A DNA stretch of 64,000 nucleotides from assembly GCF_018141165.1 (NCBI RefSeq), contig NZ_CP058558.1:248001-312000 (forward strand), written 5' to 3'. Within the stretch, counting starts at the first letter, position 1, and each line of letters starts with the position of its first letter. Shown in pieces: positions 17,205-26,400 of the stretch. The notes under the pieces were generated by a model. The model ran no database searches and had not been told where the DNA came from. It was given only the letters and a program-made list of their open reading frames with translations. Source of the DNA: Alkaliphilus sp. B6464. Lineage in GTDB: Bacteria; Bacillota; Clostridia; Peptostreptococcales; Natronincolaceae. The translations under genes were made by a program, and so were the position numbers.

Positions 17205-17236
17205 ATTAAAAAAAAGCCTGAACTATTCAGGCTTTT
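17205..17236 (-). terminator. Intrinsic terminator
   Basis: Stem AAAAGCCTGAA/TTCAGGCTTTT followed by a T-run on the minus strand; ends the 608-residue exported protein gene. Confidence 0.88.
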
Positions 17237-17245
17237 AATTAATTA

Positions 17246-19072
17246 TTACTTAGTGATTATATTTGATGTTGTTACATCTTTACCCATAACAGGAATTTCA
17301 ACAAGACCTTTTGTTGCATTTACTTCCCAATCAACATATCCTATTTGAACTTCGTCACCGATTATATCAGGTTCCTTATTAGTATATTTAGTTTCTACTT
17401 TATGATTTCCATCTTCTAATTTCTTTAGTTGTTGATAATATGGCCAGTAACGGAATAAAGGGCAAGTCTCTGTGTGTCCATCACATTCGTCATCATCATG
17501 GTACCATGAATAACTATGTTCCTCATGAACTTTATCCTTTTCAACTAACTGTTTTGCAAATATCTCCGCATTGATAGTGTATATTCCTTCATTTTTAATC
17601 TCAAGAGCAATTGCAGGCCTATACTGCTTATATACTCCTGACATTTTATTTCTTAGGTCATCCCAACTAATACCTTCTGCATAATCTACTTCATAGACTA
17701 CTTTATTGTAAGATCTACCTACTTCTTGTAAGGTTGGCATATATGAACCTGTAATTGATTTATAAGCACTACCTATTCCAGAGTACTTACTAGCAACTTC
17801 TTGAAGTTTACTATCATTTGCCAGAGTTAATCCTCCAACTGGACCAGATTTTCTTGTAACTGTAAATCTTACTTTAGTAATTACAGGGAAATACCTATAA
17901 TTAAACTGCCCTACTTCTTCAACTTTACCATCAGATCCAAATTGTCCAAAGTTAAATTGCGATTTAGCATTTGGATTATAAACATATTTCACCCCATATT
18001 TTTCTTCAAATTCCCTTAATAATTTAACCAGTTCAGTTTGAATTTCTCCTTTTAATTGAGCATTTTTAAACCCCTTATTTGTCAAACTAGGATCGCCTTG
18101 CGTACTAAACAATTCTGCAATTCTATCTTCTATATTTTTTTGTGAATCGTATCCTGCTTCCTTATCAGCAATCTTTTCATAATTTTTTGGATCACTTAAT
18201 AAGGATTCTATTTTTGCTCGATTAATATTTATATCATTAATTAATTTATTAAGGTCATTTGCAGATTTAATATTATTACTCCTGAATAAATCATTCCATA
18301 CCTTTGTATCTGAACCAACTACTTTCATAAGTCTTTCGCCAAGTTGAGTAGGTTCTAATTGATAAACAAAATACATATTAGTTTCTTGTAAAAACTTCTT
18401 TTGTTCTTCGCTCATCTTGTCAATAGAACCATTATAATTTTCATTAAATTGGAATAATGCATCCATCATGTTCTTACTTAATCCATCAAGACCTAAAGAT
18501 TCCATAGCCTCTTGGTCAATTTTCTTTTTGTTTTTAAAAATTTCTCCTGCTTGTTGTGCATTTAACTCTGTTTTATTGAATACATTAGAAATCCATTGCA
18601 TTGAATTACTTCCTATAGTATCGAAGAACCAACTTGTTGAAGTGTTGTTTGGGGTTTTCCCTGTTACTAAATCTTTTGACTGTTGAACATAACCATTAAA
18701 AGATTCTTTCTGGTTTTTAATATCTGAAACTACTGATTTTACTGCATCTAGAATGTTATCTGAACTTTTTACATTATTAATTACATCATTCACTTGCAGC
18801 AGTATTGCACCAGTAATAATCTCTCCTTTTTTATCAGAAGCATCATCTACAATACCAATATGCTTTATAAGAGCATCTTGATCTAAATTCGCTTCAACCA
18901 TTACTTCAGTAATTATTTTACTTAGTTTATCTTTATCATCTGTAAATTTATTTGCTGCCAGTTCTCCAAAAGCATAAGCCTTTGTTGTGCTTAATGAAAT
19001 TCCAATAAACAATATAAAAACAAATAATAATAAAGTTACTATCTTTCTTTGATACATTTTATTTGATTTCAT
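17246..19072 (-). CDS. Large exported protein with C-terminal His/Cys cluster
   Basis: 608 residues from ATG 19072 (GGAGGTGAG upstream; an earlier in-frame start at 19087 is less likely). A signal peptide ends near KAYAFG (about residue 36). A long helical region follows (about 40-330), then a mixed domain (about 350-500; FPVITKVRFTVTRKSGPVGG). Near residues 525-555 lies a metal-site-like stretch HEEHSYSW, then HDDDECDGHTETCP, with four His and two Cys within about 22 residues. No family is recognised. A surface or adhesin-like role next to pilus genes is a guess. Confidence 0.7.
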   Translation of the reverse strand: MKSNKMYQRKIVTLLLFVFILFIGISLSTTKAYAFGELAANKFTDDKDKLSKIITEVMVEANLDQDALIKHIGIVDDASDKKGEIITGAILLQVNDVINNVKSSDNILDAVKSVVSDIKNQKESFNGYVQQSKDLVTGKTPNNTSTSWFFDTIGSNSMQWISNVFNKTELNAQQAGEIFKNKKKIDQEAMESLGLDGLSKNMMDALFQFNENYNGSIDKMSEEQKKFLQETNMYFVYQLEPTQLGERLMKVVGSDTKVWNDLFRSNNIKSANDLNKLINDININRAKIESLLSDPKNYEKIADKEAGYDSQKNIEDRIAELFSTQGDPSLTNKGFKNAQLKGEIQTELVKLLREFEEKYGVKYVYNPNAKSQFNFGQFGSDGKVEEVGQFNYRYFPVITKVRFTVTRKSGPVGGLTLANDSKLQEVASKYSGIGSAYKSITGSYMPTLQEVGRSYNKVVYEVDYAEGISWDDLRNKMSGVYKQYRPAIALEIKNEGIYTINAEIFAKQLVEKDKVHEEHSYSWYHDDDECDGHTETCPLFRYWPYYQQLKKLEDGNHKVETKYTNKEPDIIGDEVQIGYVDWEVNATKGLVEIPVMGKDVTTSNIITK

Positions 19073-19126
19073 TATTCTCACCTCCATAATATAAAAACTA
19101 TACCAACCATGAGTATGGTATGTAAT

Positions 19127-19152
19127 TTTACAGCAGATTTCTCTGCTGTAAA
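19127..19152 (-). terminator. Hairpin after lipoprotein gene (weak T tract)
   Basis: An 11-bp perfect stem TTTACAGCAGA/TCTGCTGTAAA just after the stop at 19157. The minus-strand tail is ATTAC, not a T-run, so it may stabilise the RNA rather than end transcription. Confidence 0.5.
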
Positions 19153-19156
19153 TTTG

Positions 19157-19813
19157 TTATTTTATATACTCAATTCTTTCATGTAAATCATCTGTATTAG
19201 CCCCAATATAAAAATCTTGAACTATTTCTTTTTCAAAAGACTTTCCATCAATTGTACCAATAAGCACATATTTGTATGTGTATCTCATTGGATAAGCCCA
19301 TGTATTTATAGATTCAAAAGATTCAGGAAGTACCACTTCAGTTACTTCGATTTTGTTTTTGTTCATATATTCTTTAACTTTCTCAATTGGTTTTTCTTTC
19401 TCGAATTCTGGTGCTAAAACAAAATCTAGTTCCTTTTCTTCCATTCTCGAAGCCTTTATGTAGTTTTGGATTTCTTCTAAAACTAATTGCTCAACTTCTT
19501 GAGGACTATCCTTTACAAGCAGATTTATAATGAACAATTTTTCACCATTCTCTACTTTTCTTTCTAATTCATCATCTGAAAGTGCATTAAACATTTCTTC
19601 TAAGCCTTTAGGCATAACTCCAAGAACTCTATACTGAAAATACTTTTCATAAAATTCTTTATCTTTTTCACTATTTTGAATACTTTTTTCAATAGACTCA
19701 ATTTTTATTTCACTTTCAGGATTTGTTTCAAATGGAACCTTTGTCCCACATCCTACTAACGTAGTTAATACAAAAAATATAGTTATAAGCAATAATAAAC
19801 TTTTTCTTTTCAT
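19157..19813 (-). CDS. Lipoprotein of unknown function
   Basis: 218 residues from ATG 19813, with GGGAGGAATTAATC upstream; an in-frame codon at 19846 lacks a binding site. The signal peptide KRKSLLLLITIFFVLTTLVGC has an LVGC lipobox, so the mature protein starts at that Cys and is lipid-anchored outside the membrane. The rest is Glu/Lys-rich with a beta-rich C-terminus (MRYTYKYVLIGTIDGKSF). A promoter-like TTGATA lies about 65 bases upstream. No family is recognised. Confidence 0.72.
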   Translation of the reverse strand: MKRKSLLLLITIFFVLTTLVGCGTKVPFETNPESEIKIESIEKSIQNSEKDKEFYEKYFQYRVLGVMPKGLEEMFNALSDDELERKVENGEKLFIINLLVKDSPQEVEQLVLEEIQNYIKASRMEEKELDFVLAPEFEKEKPIEKVKEYMNKNKIEVTEVVLPESFESINTWAYPMRYTYKYVLIGTIDGKSFEKEIVQDFYIGANTDDLHERIEYIK

Positions 19814-20017
19814 GATTAATTCCTCCCTAGAAAAATAATATAGCAATTATATTCAAATTGAGTTATACATATCAAGTATTTAATTTAATTATTTTAATTA
19901 CTTTTATTAAATCTAATATCTTTGTATTTCTTTAATACTTTTAATATATATGTTTCTAGTAAGCGGTATAAAAGCATAGCAAAATCAATATAAGAAATGT
20001 ATTTTAAAGCGACATTT

Positions 20018-21805
20018 TTACGGAGCCTCTAATCCATGCCCATACCTCTTTAATAAATAGTTGATAAGTCTTTTATTTCTTTCTTTTGCAATAATTTGAA
20101 TCTCCCTACTCTTATGTTTATCTCTAATTTGTTTTCTTGCATCTTCAATAAAGATAATTTTACATATATTTTCTTTCTGCTGTGTTGATATTTCTTCATT
20201 AGCCAATATCTCTTTAGTTTTATTTTTTCTTGCTATAATTCTGCGTTCAAATTCTTCAATCGCCATAATTGGCTCTTTTATTTCTGTCTTATTATCTATT
20301 TCATTATTCTGCAATGGCTCTACAGTAGATAGTATTAGATTTATTTTCGCATCATTAATAAGCCCCCTTTCTTTGAGTGCTTTAAAATATCTTTGAATTG
20401 TTCTTGTAGTCTTTCCTATCTTTTTAGCATAACTTTCAGTATTCATTCTAGGATTCAATACTATTCCTTTTTGCGAACTATATAAAATAGATGATAATAA
20501 AATAATTTCTGAATTTAAACTATCTATTATATTAACAAAATCATTAGGTATTTGCAAAAAAGAACCATTTATATAATTTGGTTTTACTATATTTTCAGAT
20601 ACAACAAGTAAACCTAATTTAATTAACTTTTTAATTAAGGAATCTTTTATGTCTATGTTGTTTTTATGATAATAGTCATACATGAACTTAAAAAGTGCAA
20701 TATATAAACTTTTGGGAGAGTTGTTTTCTATTAAAACGGCAATTTGCCTTCTATATATAATAAACACATCGTCCTTAATATTTTTATTGTAAGGACATTT
20801 TGTGCAAGCACAATAATCTTCAAACATTTCGTTTACTTTTTTACATGAAAATTTGTATTTTGATTTATATGCACTTTTTACTGTTGCTTTTATTTGAGAC
20901 AACCTATCTATATTATTTCTATCAAAATTTTTAATGAATTTTAATATCCTGTTTAAACATTCGTCTTGAGTAAATCCTGAATCTCTAAAATGAATAGATG
21001 TATAAAAAATTGCATAATTCCTCGTCCCCTCACCTACACCTATTTCTTCCATATTATTAATACAGGTTTTTATGCATTTATTATCACTGGGATTAATAAA
21101 AAGATTTTGTTTTTTATTTTTATATCTTTGTTCAACTATACTTTTACATTCTTTAAACAAGTTAAAGGCCTCATTGCTAATATTAAAGTCATCATTTTGA
21201 GGATATGTAACTTTCTTTTTATATTTTGCTTTAGAAAATAATTCAATTTGTGACATACTCTCTAATTCGTAAAGATCCAATTCAATAACATACCTCTTAC
21301 TTTTAGGGAGATATGAGCCGGTAAGCCTAGTAAGTTGCCTAATATTATATACTTTTGTATCAAGAGGTTCTTTTACATTAAATCTATTTTTAATAACTTT
21401 ATTCAGTCTTATAGTTATTTCTCTAAAAATTTCGTTAAGTCTATAAGATGGGCTTATACCCATAACACTAGGAATCAGTTCAACCCAAATACTTTTATTC
21501 GTTAATTTAAACTTAAATGCGTTAAATGGAATATTGTATTCTGCATTAAGATGATAAACTGCATGTAATATAATCTGTCTATTTAATTCAAAATCTTCTA
21601 TATCTGATTCAAAATAATATCCTCCATAAGATACTTCTGTATTTTTAATATCACAATAACTATATATGGTTCTCCATGCTTGCTTCTTGTAATCTCCTGA
21701 CCAAGTTAATTTTTCAGCAAGGCTTAACTTAGTAAACTTATTTCTGTTACTTTCAAAATCCTCGGCTATTTCTACATATTCAAACTTTTTATTTCTAAAG
21801 TCCAA
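20018..21805 (-). CDS. Archaeo-eukaryotic-type primase (AEP) with C-terminal HTH
   Basis: 595 residues from a TTG start at 21805, set by GGGAGGGG five bases upstream. Motif I is probably YYFESDIED (residues 64-71) in place of the usual hydrophobic-DxD. A region KVYNIRQLTRLTGSYLPKSK (about residues 147-166) is typical of plasmid and mobile-element AEP primases. A Cys cluster CACTKCPY lies near residue 330 and a helix-turn-helix (YAKKIGKTTRTIQRYFKALK) near 455-475. It would make RNA primers for replication of this element. A sigma-A promoter (21913-21940) and the shared 12-bp motif lie upstream. The CHC2 zinc-finger protein at 42057 may complement it. Confidence 0.68.
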   Translation of the reverse strand: MDFRNKKFEYVEIAEDFESNRNKFTKLSLAEKLTWSGDYKKQAWRTIYSYCDIKNTEVSYGGYYFESDIEDFELNRQIILHAVYHLNAEYNIPFNAFKFKLTNKSIWVELIPSVMGISPSYRLNEIFREITIRLNKVIKNRFNVKEPLDTKVYNIRQLTRLTGSYLPKSKRYVIELDLYELESMSQIELFSKAKYKKKVTYPQNDDFNISNEAFNLFKECKSIVEQRYKNKKQNLFINPSDNKCIKTCINNMEEIGVGEGTRNYAIFYTSIHFRDSGFTQDECLNRILKFIKNFDRNNIDRLSQIKATVKSAYKSKYKFSCKKVNEMFEDYCACTKCPYNKNIKDDVFIIYRRQIAVLIENNSPKSLYIALFKFMYDYYHKNNIDIKDSLIKKLIKLGLLVVSENIVKPNYINGSFLQIPNDFVNIIDSLNSEIILLSSILYSSQKGIVLNPRMNTESYAKKIGKTTRTIQRYFKALKERGLINDAKINLILSTVEPLQNNEIDNKTEIKEPIMAIEEFERRIIARKNKTKEILANEEISTQQKENICKIIFIEDARKQIRDKHKSREIQIIAKERNKRLINYLLKRYGHGLEAP

Positions 21806-21858
21806 CTATACCCCTCCCTGCTGATAACAAATTTTATGTCTTTTCAAATAAGTTCTTT

Positions 21859-21870
21859 TAACATAACAGA
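21859..21870 (-). promoter_or_regulatory. TGTTATGTTAAA motif, primase gene
   Basis: One of eight identical 12-bp sites oriented towards a downstream gene. Here it is about 54 bases before the TTG start of the primase and downstream of its sigma-A promoter. Confidence 0.6.
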
Positions 21871-21912
21871 TGTTTTTGAAAATCTTTGTTTCCTGACATA
21901 CAGAGTTTAATT

Positions 21913-21940
21913 ATTATAAGGAGTATTTATTGGATTTCAA
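21913..21940 (-). promoter_or_regulatory. Sigma-A promoter for primase gene
   Basis: TTGAAA (21935-21940), 16 bases, TATAAT (21913-21918), on the minus strand. The -10 is a consensus match. Confidence 0.75.
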
Positions 21941-21957
21941 GTATTGAATGACAATAC

Positions 21958-21980
21958 AAAACCCCACAGATAGTGGGGTT
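21958..21980 (-). terminator. Intrinsic terminator after the HD-domain gene
   Basis: Stem AACCCCAC/GTGGGGTT at 21960-21980, just after the stop of the HD-domain gene. The minus-strand tail is TTGTATTG, so the T tract is weak. Confidence 0.65.
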
Positions 21981-21984
21981 CCTT

Positions 21985-23316
21985 TTATTTATTCATTTTT
22001 TCATATTTTTCTTTCCCAAGAACTATTTTTATTATTTCTTCAAAAGGTTCATTTTCTTTACTAAAATCTTTTTTTATTTCCATAGTATCAAAGCCCATTG
22101 CATCTAAATTATCTGGTGTTATATCTAAATTGCCCTTGATATAATACCATGTTTCTAATGCTTGTCTCAATCGTGCTATAGTGTTATCATGCCTTCTACT
22201 TGCTAAGTAATCTGCAAATTCGACCCATTTAACCATTCTATAAAGTATATAGTGGTTATAACATTCTTCGACACTATCAAAATCTTTTCCCTGATGAAAT
22301 TTTATAGACGGCTCTATAGGATCCCACTTCCACATATGATTATCAACAATCGCTATATAAGTATTCCATTCTTCTTCTGGAAGTAATGATGCTATAGGCA
22401 AAAGTTCTTTTTTGTGATAATGTGCATGGTGTTTGTCCATATATTTCATATTAGGATCAAATTCATCTTTTACACCGCCTGAATAAATATCATGAGATAA
22501 CGCTGCAACTTTCATCGCATCTTTTTGCCATGGAGAAAACTCATTACCATACACATAATTTATTACCTTTATGCCTTTATAATCCCATATTTCAGGATTA
22601 TCAGTCTCAAGCATCTCCTCTAATTGATTAAGCACCCTAATTGAATGATAATATTTGCCTCCCATTTTAACAAGTTTTTTAGGTTCTTGAATATCAAACT
22701 CACCTATAGTTAACTCTGTTTCATGATGTTTTCTAGTACTCATTGACGCAGGAAGAATAAAAAATTGTTTAGGTGTATATTTTGAGAATAATTCCCTAGC
22801 AAACTTCTTCCAATGTTCAGTTTCCAACTTTTTTATTTCATTTTCTAAGTATGGTACGGTTGTTATATCTATTTTTTCTATTGCGGGAATTTGAGTATCC
22901 ACAGAACCAAATAAAGAGATTTGTTCAACGGAATCCTTTTTATTTGTTTTAGATGTAGATTTTTTTTGATAATATCTCTTAGTCCTAAAATATACTCCTC
23001 TAACTGTTCTAATATCTGTATATTCACATTCAGGATATTTACTCTTAATTTCTTTTAAAGTAGGAAATGAAGCACCTTTAAGTTCACTCATTATTTTTGT
23101 AACCTTTTCCGTATCTACATATATAGAGGGATCATGATTAGATTGATAAAAAGCAACCTCTAAATATGTAGATAATTCAAATAAACTTAACTGAGTTTCA
23201 TGCATAATTTCACTAAAAGTTTTCTTATCACCTATCATTTCAATTACTTTTTCTAATTTATCTTTGTCACACTTTTTTTCCTCAATGGTAATTATATTTT
23301 GTACGGCTGACGCCAT
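21985..23316 (-). CDS. HD-domain protein, putative phosphohydrolase or nuclease
   Basis: 443 residues from ATG 23316; GGAGTGAAGGAT lies upstream and an in-frame GTG at 23325 is part of it. The C-terminal half has VAALSHDIYSGG (about residue 270), the His-Asp pair of HD metal hydrolases, with further candidate ligands in KHHAHYHKKELLPIA and AIVDNHMWKW. The N-terminal half (about 1-150) is charged and contains a helix-turn-helix-like YLEVAFYQSN stretch. It sits between primase and DnaE and carries the shared 12-bp motif directly upstream, so a role in replication or nucleotide metabolism is likely; the substrate is unknown. Confidence 0.6.
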   Translation of the reverse strand: MASAVQNIITIEEKKCDKDKLEKVIEMIGDKKTFSEIMHETQLSLFELSTYLEVAFYQSNHDPSIYVDTEKVTKIMSELKGASFPTLKEIKSKYPECEYTDIRTVRGVYFRTKRYYQKKSTSKTNKKDSVEQISLFGSVDTQIPAIEKIDITTVPYLENEIKKLETEHWKKFARELFSKYTPKQFFILPASMSTRKHHETELTIGEFDIQEPKKLVKMGGKYYHSIRVLNQLEEMLETDNPEIWDYKGIKVINYVYGNEFSPWQKDAMKVAALSHDIYSGGVKDEFDPNMKYMDKHHAHYHKKELLPIASLLPEEEWNTYIAIVDNHMWKWDPIEPSIKFHQGKDFDSVEECYNHYILYRMVKWVEFADYLASRRHDNTIARLRQALETWYYIKGNLDITPDNLDAMGFDTMEIKKDFSKENEPFEEIIKIVLGKEKYEKMNK

Positions 23317-23340
23317 ATCCTTCACTCCTTTTTTCTTTTT

Positions 23341-23353
23341 TTTAACATAACAT
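23341..23353 (-). promoter_or_regulatory. TGTTATGTTAAA motif, HD-domain gene
   Basis: Identical to the other copies and only about 25 bases from ATG 23316, so if it is an extended -10 element (TG-T-TATGTT), the leader is very short. Confidence 0.6.
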
Positions 23354-23372
23354 ATAAATTAAGAATATAGAG

Positions 23373-23401
23373 ATATTGCGATTCTTAACGAATCGCAATA
23401 T
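23373..23401 (-). terminator. Hairpin across the dnaE stop codon
   Basis: A perfect 12-bp stem (ATATTGCGATTC at 23373-23384 and its complement at 23390-23401) with a five-base loop GTTAA that contains the dnaE stop TAA. The minus-strand tail is CTCTATATTC, with no T-run. Confidence 0.6.
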
Positions 23402-26400
23402 TATCTTCTCCTAAATATTTATTAATTTCTTTTCTAAATCCATCACAATATCCAAATGGATTCTTATATTCAAATAACTTTCCATCATTTTCATTAAAAA
23501 TCAACAACTGATCTGGACCCGGATATTTCAATACTGTTTGCTTAATAATATTTAATAAATGTGATGTTTTATTATTAATTCTCACATATACCTTTTTTGT
23601 ATTTTGAAGTTCGTTTATTGGTATTATTTTATCTACAAAAATCTTTGTTTCAATGGTCTGATTGACTTCTCCTGTTTCATTGTTTTCATACTCTTTTACT
23701 TCAACTGATAGTTTTCCGTCAATTTCTACAATAGAACCATTTTGAATCAAATGTCTATTTTCTTCAACTGCATCTTTGAACGCTAAGACCTTAAGAGTTG
23801 AATATTTATCCTCGATATTAAATACTGCATAGGTATTACCTTTTTTAGACACTCTGACACCTTCTTTTTCTGGATCAAAGTTAATAATACCTACTAACTT
23901 TATTTTCTTGCGATCATCAGATTCATCAAAACTATCTATAGTTGTAATTGTAGATACACTGGTAAACTTCTCATATTCTTTCAGTTCAAGAGGATGCCCT
24001 GATAGATAAAAACCTGACACTTCTTTTTCCATTGATAAAAGTTCCATTGGAGAGTATTCTTCTATATTAGGATATTGAAACTTAGCAGCACTATCCTCCT
24101 TTAAAGATGGGGCGAAATCAAATAGCGACACTTGGCCTACATCCCTAGCATCTCTAGTCTTTTTTGCTGCTTTGAGAACTATTGATAAACTCGATAAAGT
24201 TTGACTTCTTTTTATATTAAAGTCATCTAAAGTACCGCTTTTAATTAGAACCTCAAGTTCTCTTTTAGAAAGAGAAACCCTTTCTACTAGGTTTTGTAGG
24301 TCTTTAAATTCTCCATTATTTTTTCTTTCATTTACAACCATTTGAATATTTGATCCTACGTATTTCAATGCGTTTAATCCCATAAGTATCCCTTCATCAT
24401 TCTGAACAAATTTACCTTCGCATTGATTAATATTTGGTCTTAAAATCTTAATGCCCATCCTTTTTGTTATACCGATATACTCTTTGACTTTATCTTGGTT
24501 TCCTATGACACTATTTAAATATGCAGTCATATAATGCTTTGGATAGTATCGTTTCAGATATCCTGTCTGATATCCTAAAACTGCATAGGCAGTCGCATGG
24601 GATTTATTAAAGGCATATTTGGCAAAGTCAATCATTTCATCATAAATTTTATTTGCTGTTTCTACACTTATTCTGTTTCTTATACAACCTTTTACAGTTA
24701 CCTCACCATCTGATTCTATATATCCTTCTCCACTACATTTATTACAACTATCGTCTTTGCCTTCACAGAAAGGGCAAGGCACTTTACTAGCAACGGCTCC
24801 CTCTCCTTTACAAAGAATACAGTTATCTCCGTTATGTTGTTTGCCAGTCCCTCCACATTCTGGACATTTAACCTCTCCATAGGTAAATACATACCTTTCT
24901 TTTTCAAGAATAGAACCCTTCTTTTTAGCCATACCTCTACGAACCAAGTCAGAACGCCCAAAAGTATATCCTGCAAGGTCTCTAACGATTTGCATAACTT
25001 GTTCCTGATACACCATAATTCCATATGTTACATCAAGAATAGGTTTTAATAGACGTTCTGCATCTTTAGGATAAATAATCTTAGAAGGATCTCTTTTATT
25101 AGCAAGGAATTCTGGAATTTTATCCATTGGCCCCGGTCTATACATAGAAATACCTGCTATAATATCCTCAAATGTAGTTGGTTGTAATTCCCTCATAAAT
25201 CCTTGCATCCCACCGTTTTCCAATTGGAATACACCATGAGTCTCACCTGTAGAAATATATTTAAATACTTCTGGATCATCAAATTCCAGATTATCTATAT
25301 CTATTTGGATACCTAAATCTTCATATACCATTTTAACTGTGTCATTTATAACAGTTAGAGTCCTAAGACCTAGAAAATCCATTTTTAGAAGTTTTAAATA
25401 TTCAACAGATTTCATATCTCCAAAGAATACTGGAATATCAGAATTTTCAACTTCCATTAATGCTCCATATTCAGTTAATGGTTCATCAGAAATAATAACT
25501 CCTGCTGCATGAACGCCAGTTTGTCGAATAAGCCCTTCAATTAATTTAGCATTATCAATAAGTTCCTTAACAACTGGATCTTCATCATAAAAGTTTTTAA
25601 ATTCAGGATTCTCATCAAATGCTTTATCTATTGTAATTCCGGGAATCACAGGAATCATCTTAGCAATCTTGTCTACCAATTGCGAATCATGGTCAAATAC
25701 GGCACCTACATCTCGTATAGCCATTCTTGCACCAATTGTTCCAAATGTTAAAATTTGTGCAACTCTATCAGCACCATACTTGTTAACAACATACTCTATG
25801 ACTTCCATTCTTCTATCATCTTGATAATCAGAATCAATGTCAGGCATTGTTATTCGTTCTGGATTCATGAATCTTTCCATCAAAAGATCATATTCTAATG
25901 GGTCTACATCAGTTATTTCCAAAACATTTGCAACCACTGAACCACAGGCACTACCTCTGCCGGGACCAATTCTAATCCCTTGTTCTTTAGCATAGAGTTT
26001 GAAATCAGAGTCTATAAGCATGTAAGCACTAGCATTTGTTATTGCAATAACATCAATTTCTGATTGAACTCTTTTCTTTAATTCTTCATAAGCCTTTTGG
26101 CTCATTATATTAACGGGATACTTTTCGTGAAGTTTATCCCAAACCAACTTGGCCATATAAGTATCATCTGTATATCCATCTGGAATTGGAAAGTGTGGGA
26201 AGTGCCAATTTTGCTCCTCTAAATCAATATCATCGCACATATCAATAATTTTACCTGTGTTCTCTAATGCCTCTGGAATATGTTTAAACAGTTCATCCAT
26301 TTCTTCAGGAGTTTTAATATACAATTCTGGTGGAATAATGTCGTCACTATCCCTTCTTTCCTGAATTGTTTGTCCTCTTTCACGAGCAATAAGGATTTCT

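Noticed and set aside
24716-25024. 102-codon frame inside dnaE
   Set aside because: It is another frame of the same strand across the inserted zinc finger. The dnaE frame has continuous conserved motifs on both sides, so this one is a shadow.
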